The notes beneath the pieces were generated by a model. That model ran no database searches, was not told the origin of the DNA, and worked only from the letters and a program-made list of their open reading frames with translations. A stretch of DNA of 7,767 bases from an uncultured Clostridia bacterium. Its GTDB lineage: Bacteria > Bacillota > Clostridia > Peptostreptococcales > Anaerovoracaceae. Every line of letters begins with the position of its first letter. The stretch's first letter is position 1. The translations under genes were made by a program, and so were the position numbers. The stretch is from positions 1-7,767 of the forward strand of contig CAMNJG010000058.1 of the NCBI GenBank assembly GCA_946541285.1, given 5' to 3'. This document shows positions 6,911-7,767 of this stretch, one piece after another.

Positions 6911-7751
6911 ACAGATCAAATTCCAGTGTATGCTTTCCGAAGTGTTCTTCCTTGTACTGGAGAAGGTAGGCCAGACAGTTGGATTTGCCGTCACTGGCCA
7001 TTTCCAGGTAGTCGTCGATCCTGGTTTCTGTAATGATGTCCAGATCCCCGGCTGCCGTCAGCTTATCCACCTGATCCGCGCGGATGATACGGGGGATGGA
7101 CTGATAAATTTCGTTTTCATAGACCCTCCGCATATAATCATCCAGCTGGTCCGGGTTGCGGAGACGGTATTCCGCGATGTTGAAGCGGTCATCAAATTCT
7201 GCCAGTACCCCGTATCCTTCGTCGTATTTCCGCATGTTGTACGCGTCGAAATAGATCAGGGACGCGTTCATATAACTGACCCGGCGGCTTTCGTTGATCC
7301 GGGCGACGACAAATCTCCTGGATTCTGTCCCTCCCTTATTCATGTCATAGACGATAAAATCCGTCAGGGCCGGACATTTATCAAAGGCTTTGGCGTTAAA
7401 AGACATGATGGAACTGGGAAGCGTGACACTTTTCAGGCGGGGATTGGACGCGAACGAATAGGGCGCCAGTGTCCGCAGGCTCCGGGACAGAACGACTGTT
7501 TCCAGACTCGGACATGCCCGGAACGCGTTGCTTTCGATCGTTTCGACTGTATCCGGAAGGGTGATTTTTACAAGATCCGTATTGCCGCGGAATGCCCCGA
7601 ACGCGATTTTTTTCAGAGGGACTCCGTCCCAGTATGCCGGAATCGTAATTTCCGAAGCTCCGTCTTCGATGGCGGCTGTCAGCGTCGCGCCCCTGCCATC
7701 AGAAGCAACGCCGTATCCATTGTAATCGTTTTTATCTTTAATATATCCCAA
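6909..7751 (-). CDS. BspA-type leucine-rich repeat protein, cytoplasmic
   Basis: The 280 aa product has a short N-terminal lead-in and then BspA/LRR_5-type repeats with an exact 23-residue period: hydrophobic anchors at I49, I72, L95 and F118 and AF-type motifs at 53-54, 76-77, 99-100 and 122-123, with LP turns between (for example ITLPDTV, VTLPSSI). Such repeats form curved binding scaffolds, usually for proteins. The C-terminal half (about 140-280) is charged and Tyr-rich, carries no domain I recognise, and ends in a helical-looking segment containing YLLQYKEEHFG. There is no signal peptide, membrane segment or anchor, so it should be cytoplasmic, unlike many surface BspA relatives. Translation begins at TTG, supported by a perfect AGGAGG 7 nt upstream. 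It converges on the SLH gene and shares its terminator; its promoter lies beyond the window edge. The function is unknown. Confidence 0.9.
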   Translation of the reverse strand: MGYIKDKNDYNGYGVASDGRGATLTAAIEDGASEITIPAYWDGVPLKKIAFGAFRGNTDLVKITLPDTVETIESNAFRACPSLETVVLSRSLRTLAPYSFASNPRLKSVTLPSSIMSFNAKAFDKCPALTDFIVYDMNKGGTESRRFVVARINESRRVSYMNASLIYFDAYNMRKYDEGYGVLAEFDDRFNIAEYRLRNPDQLDDYMRRVYENEIYQSIPRIIRADQVDKLTAAGDLDIITETRIDDYLEMASDGKSNCLAYLLQYKEEHFGKHTLEFDL

Positions 7752-7758
7752 AATGAAA

Positions 7759-7764
7759 CCTCCT
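7759..7764 (-). promoter_or_regulatory. Perfect Shine-Dalgarno for the TTG-initiated leucine-rich repeat gene
   Basis: On the minus strand AGGAGG (7764 down to 7759) is followed by a 7-nt spacer and TTG at 7751. No in-frame ATG or GTG lies at suitable spacing; the only other candidate is the codon ATT immediately upstream, at 4 nt. The site therefore decides the start codon. Confidence 0.85.
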
Positions 7765-7767
7765 GAT

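Noticed and set aside
6876..7766. Plus-strand open frame of 296 codons opposite the leucine-rich repeat gene
   Set aside because: It begins inside the terminator hairpin, has no ribosome binding site, and the minus strand carries a perfect Shine-Dalgarno and regular 23-residue repeats.

Overview
The window reads as a chromosomal segment from a low-to-mid GC Gram-positive anaerobe, most likely class Clostridia (a Lachnospiraceae-like gut or rumen lineage is my guess). The grounds are the valS-folC pairing common in Firmicutes, consensus AGGAGG-type ribosome binding sites, a YegS/DagK-type lipid kinase, a secreted transglutaminase-like protein with S-layer homology (SLH) repeats, and a BspA-type leucine-rich repeat protein. 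GC content looks close to 50% by eye (not counted). There is no tRNA, rRNA, CRISPR array, insertion sequence or phage gene in the window.

Layout. Positions 1-135 hold a good sigma-A-type promoter (TTGACG, 17 nt, TAAAAT) and a short leader with no T-box. Then come four co-directional plus-strand genes: valS (136-2844), folC (2846-4162), a diacylglycerol/lipid kinase (4162-5142) and a secreted transglutaminase-SLH protein (5224-6822). The first three are separated by a 1-nt gap and a 1-nt overlap, so translation is probably coupled. An 81-nt gap with no visible terminator or strong promoter precedes the fourth. A strong two-tier hairpin flanked by an A-run and a T-run (6853-6910) ends this set and also the convergent minus-strand gene, a cytoplasmic leucine-rich repeat protein (7751-6909) that starts at TTG behind a perfect AGGAGG. 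The window is almost wholly coding.

How the genes relate. valS charges tRNA-Val, folC retains folates by polyglutamylation, and the lipid kinase belongs to phospholipid or lipid-carrier recycling. They are housekeeping genes sharing an operon rather than a pathway. The SLH protein is the accessory element: exported and predicted to bind secondary cell-wall polymer, with an intact Cys-His-Asp transglutaminase triad. The leucine-rich repeat protein lacks an export signal and has an unrecognised C-terminal half. I found no convincing new multi-gene defence or mobile system. The most distinctive items are the transglutaminase-SLH protein with its clustered cysteines, the leucine-rich repeat protein's unknown C-terminal region, and the bidirectional terminator.
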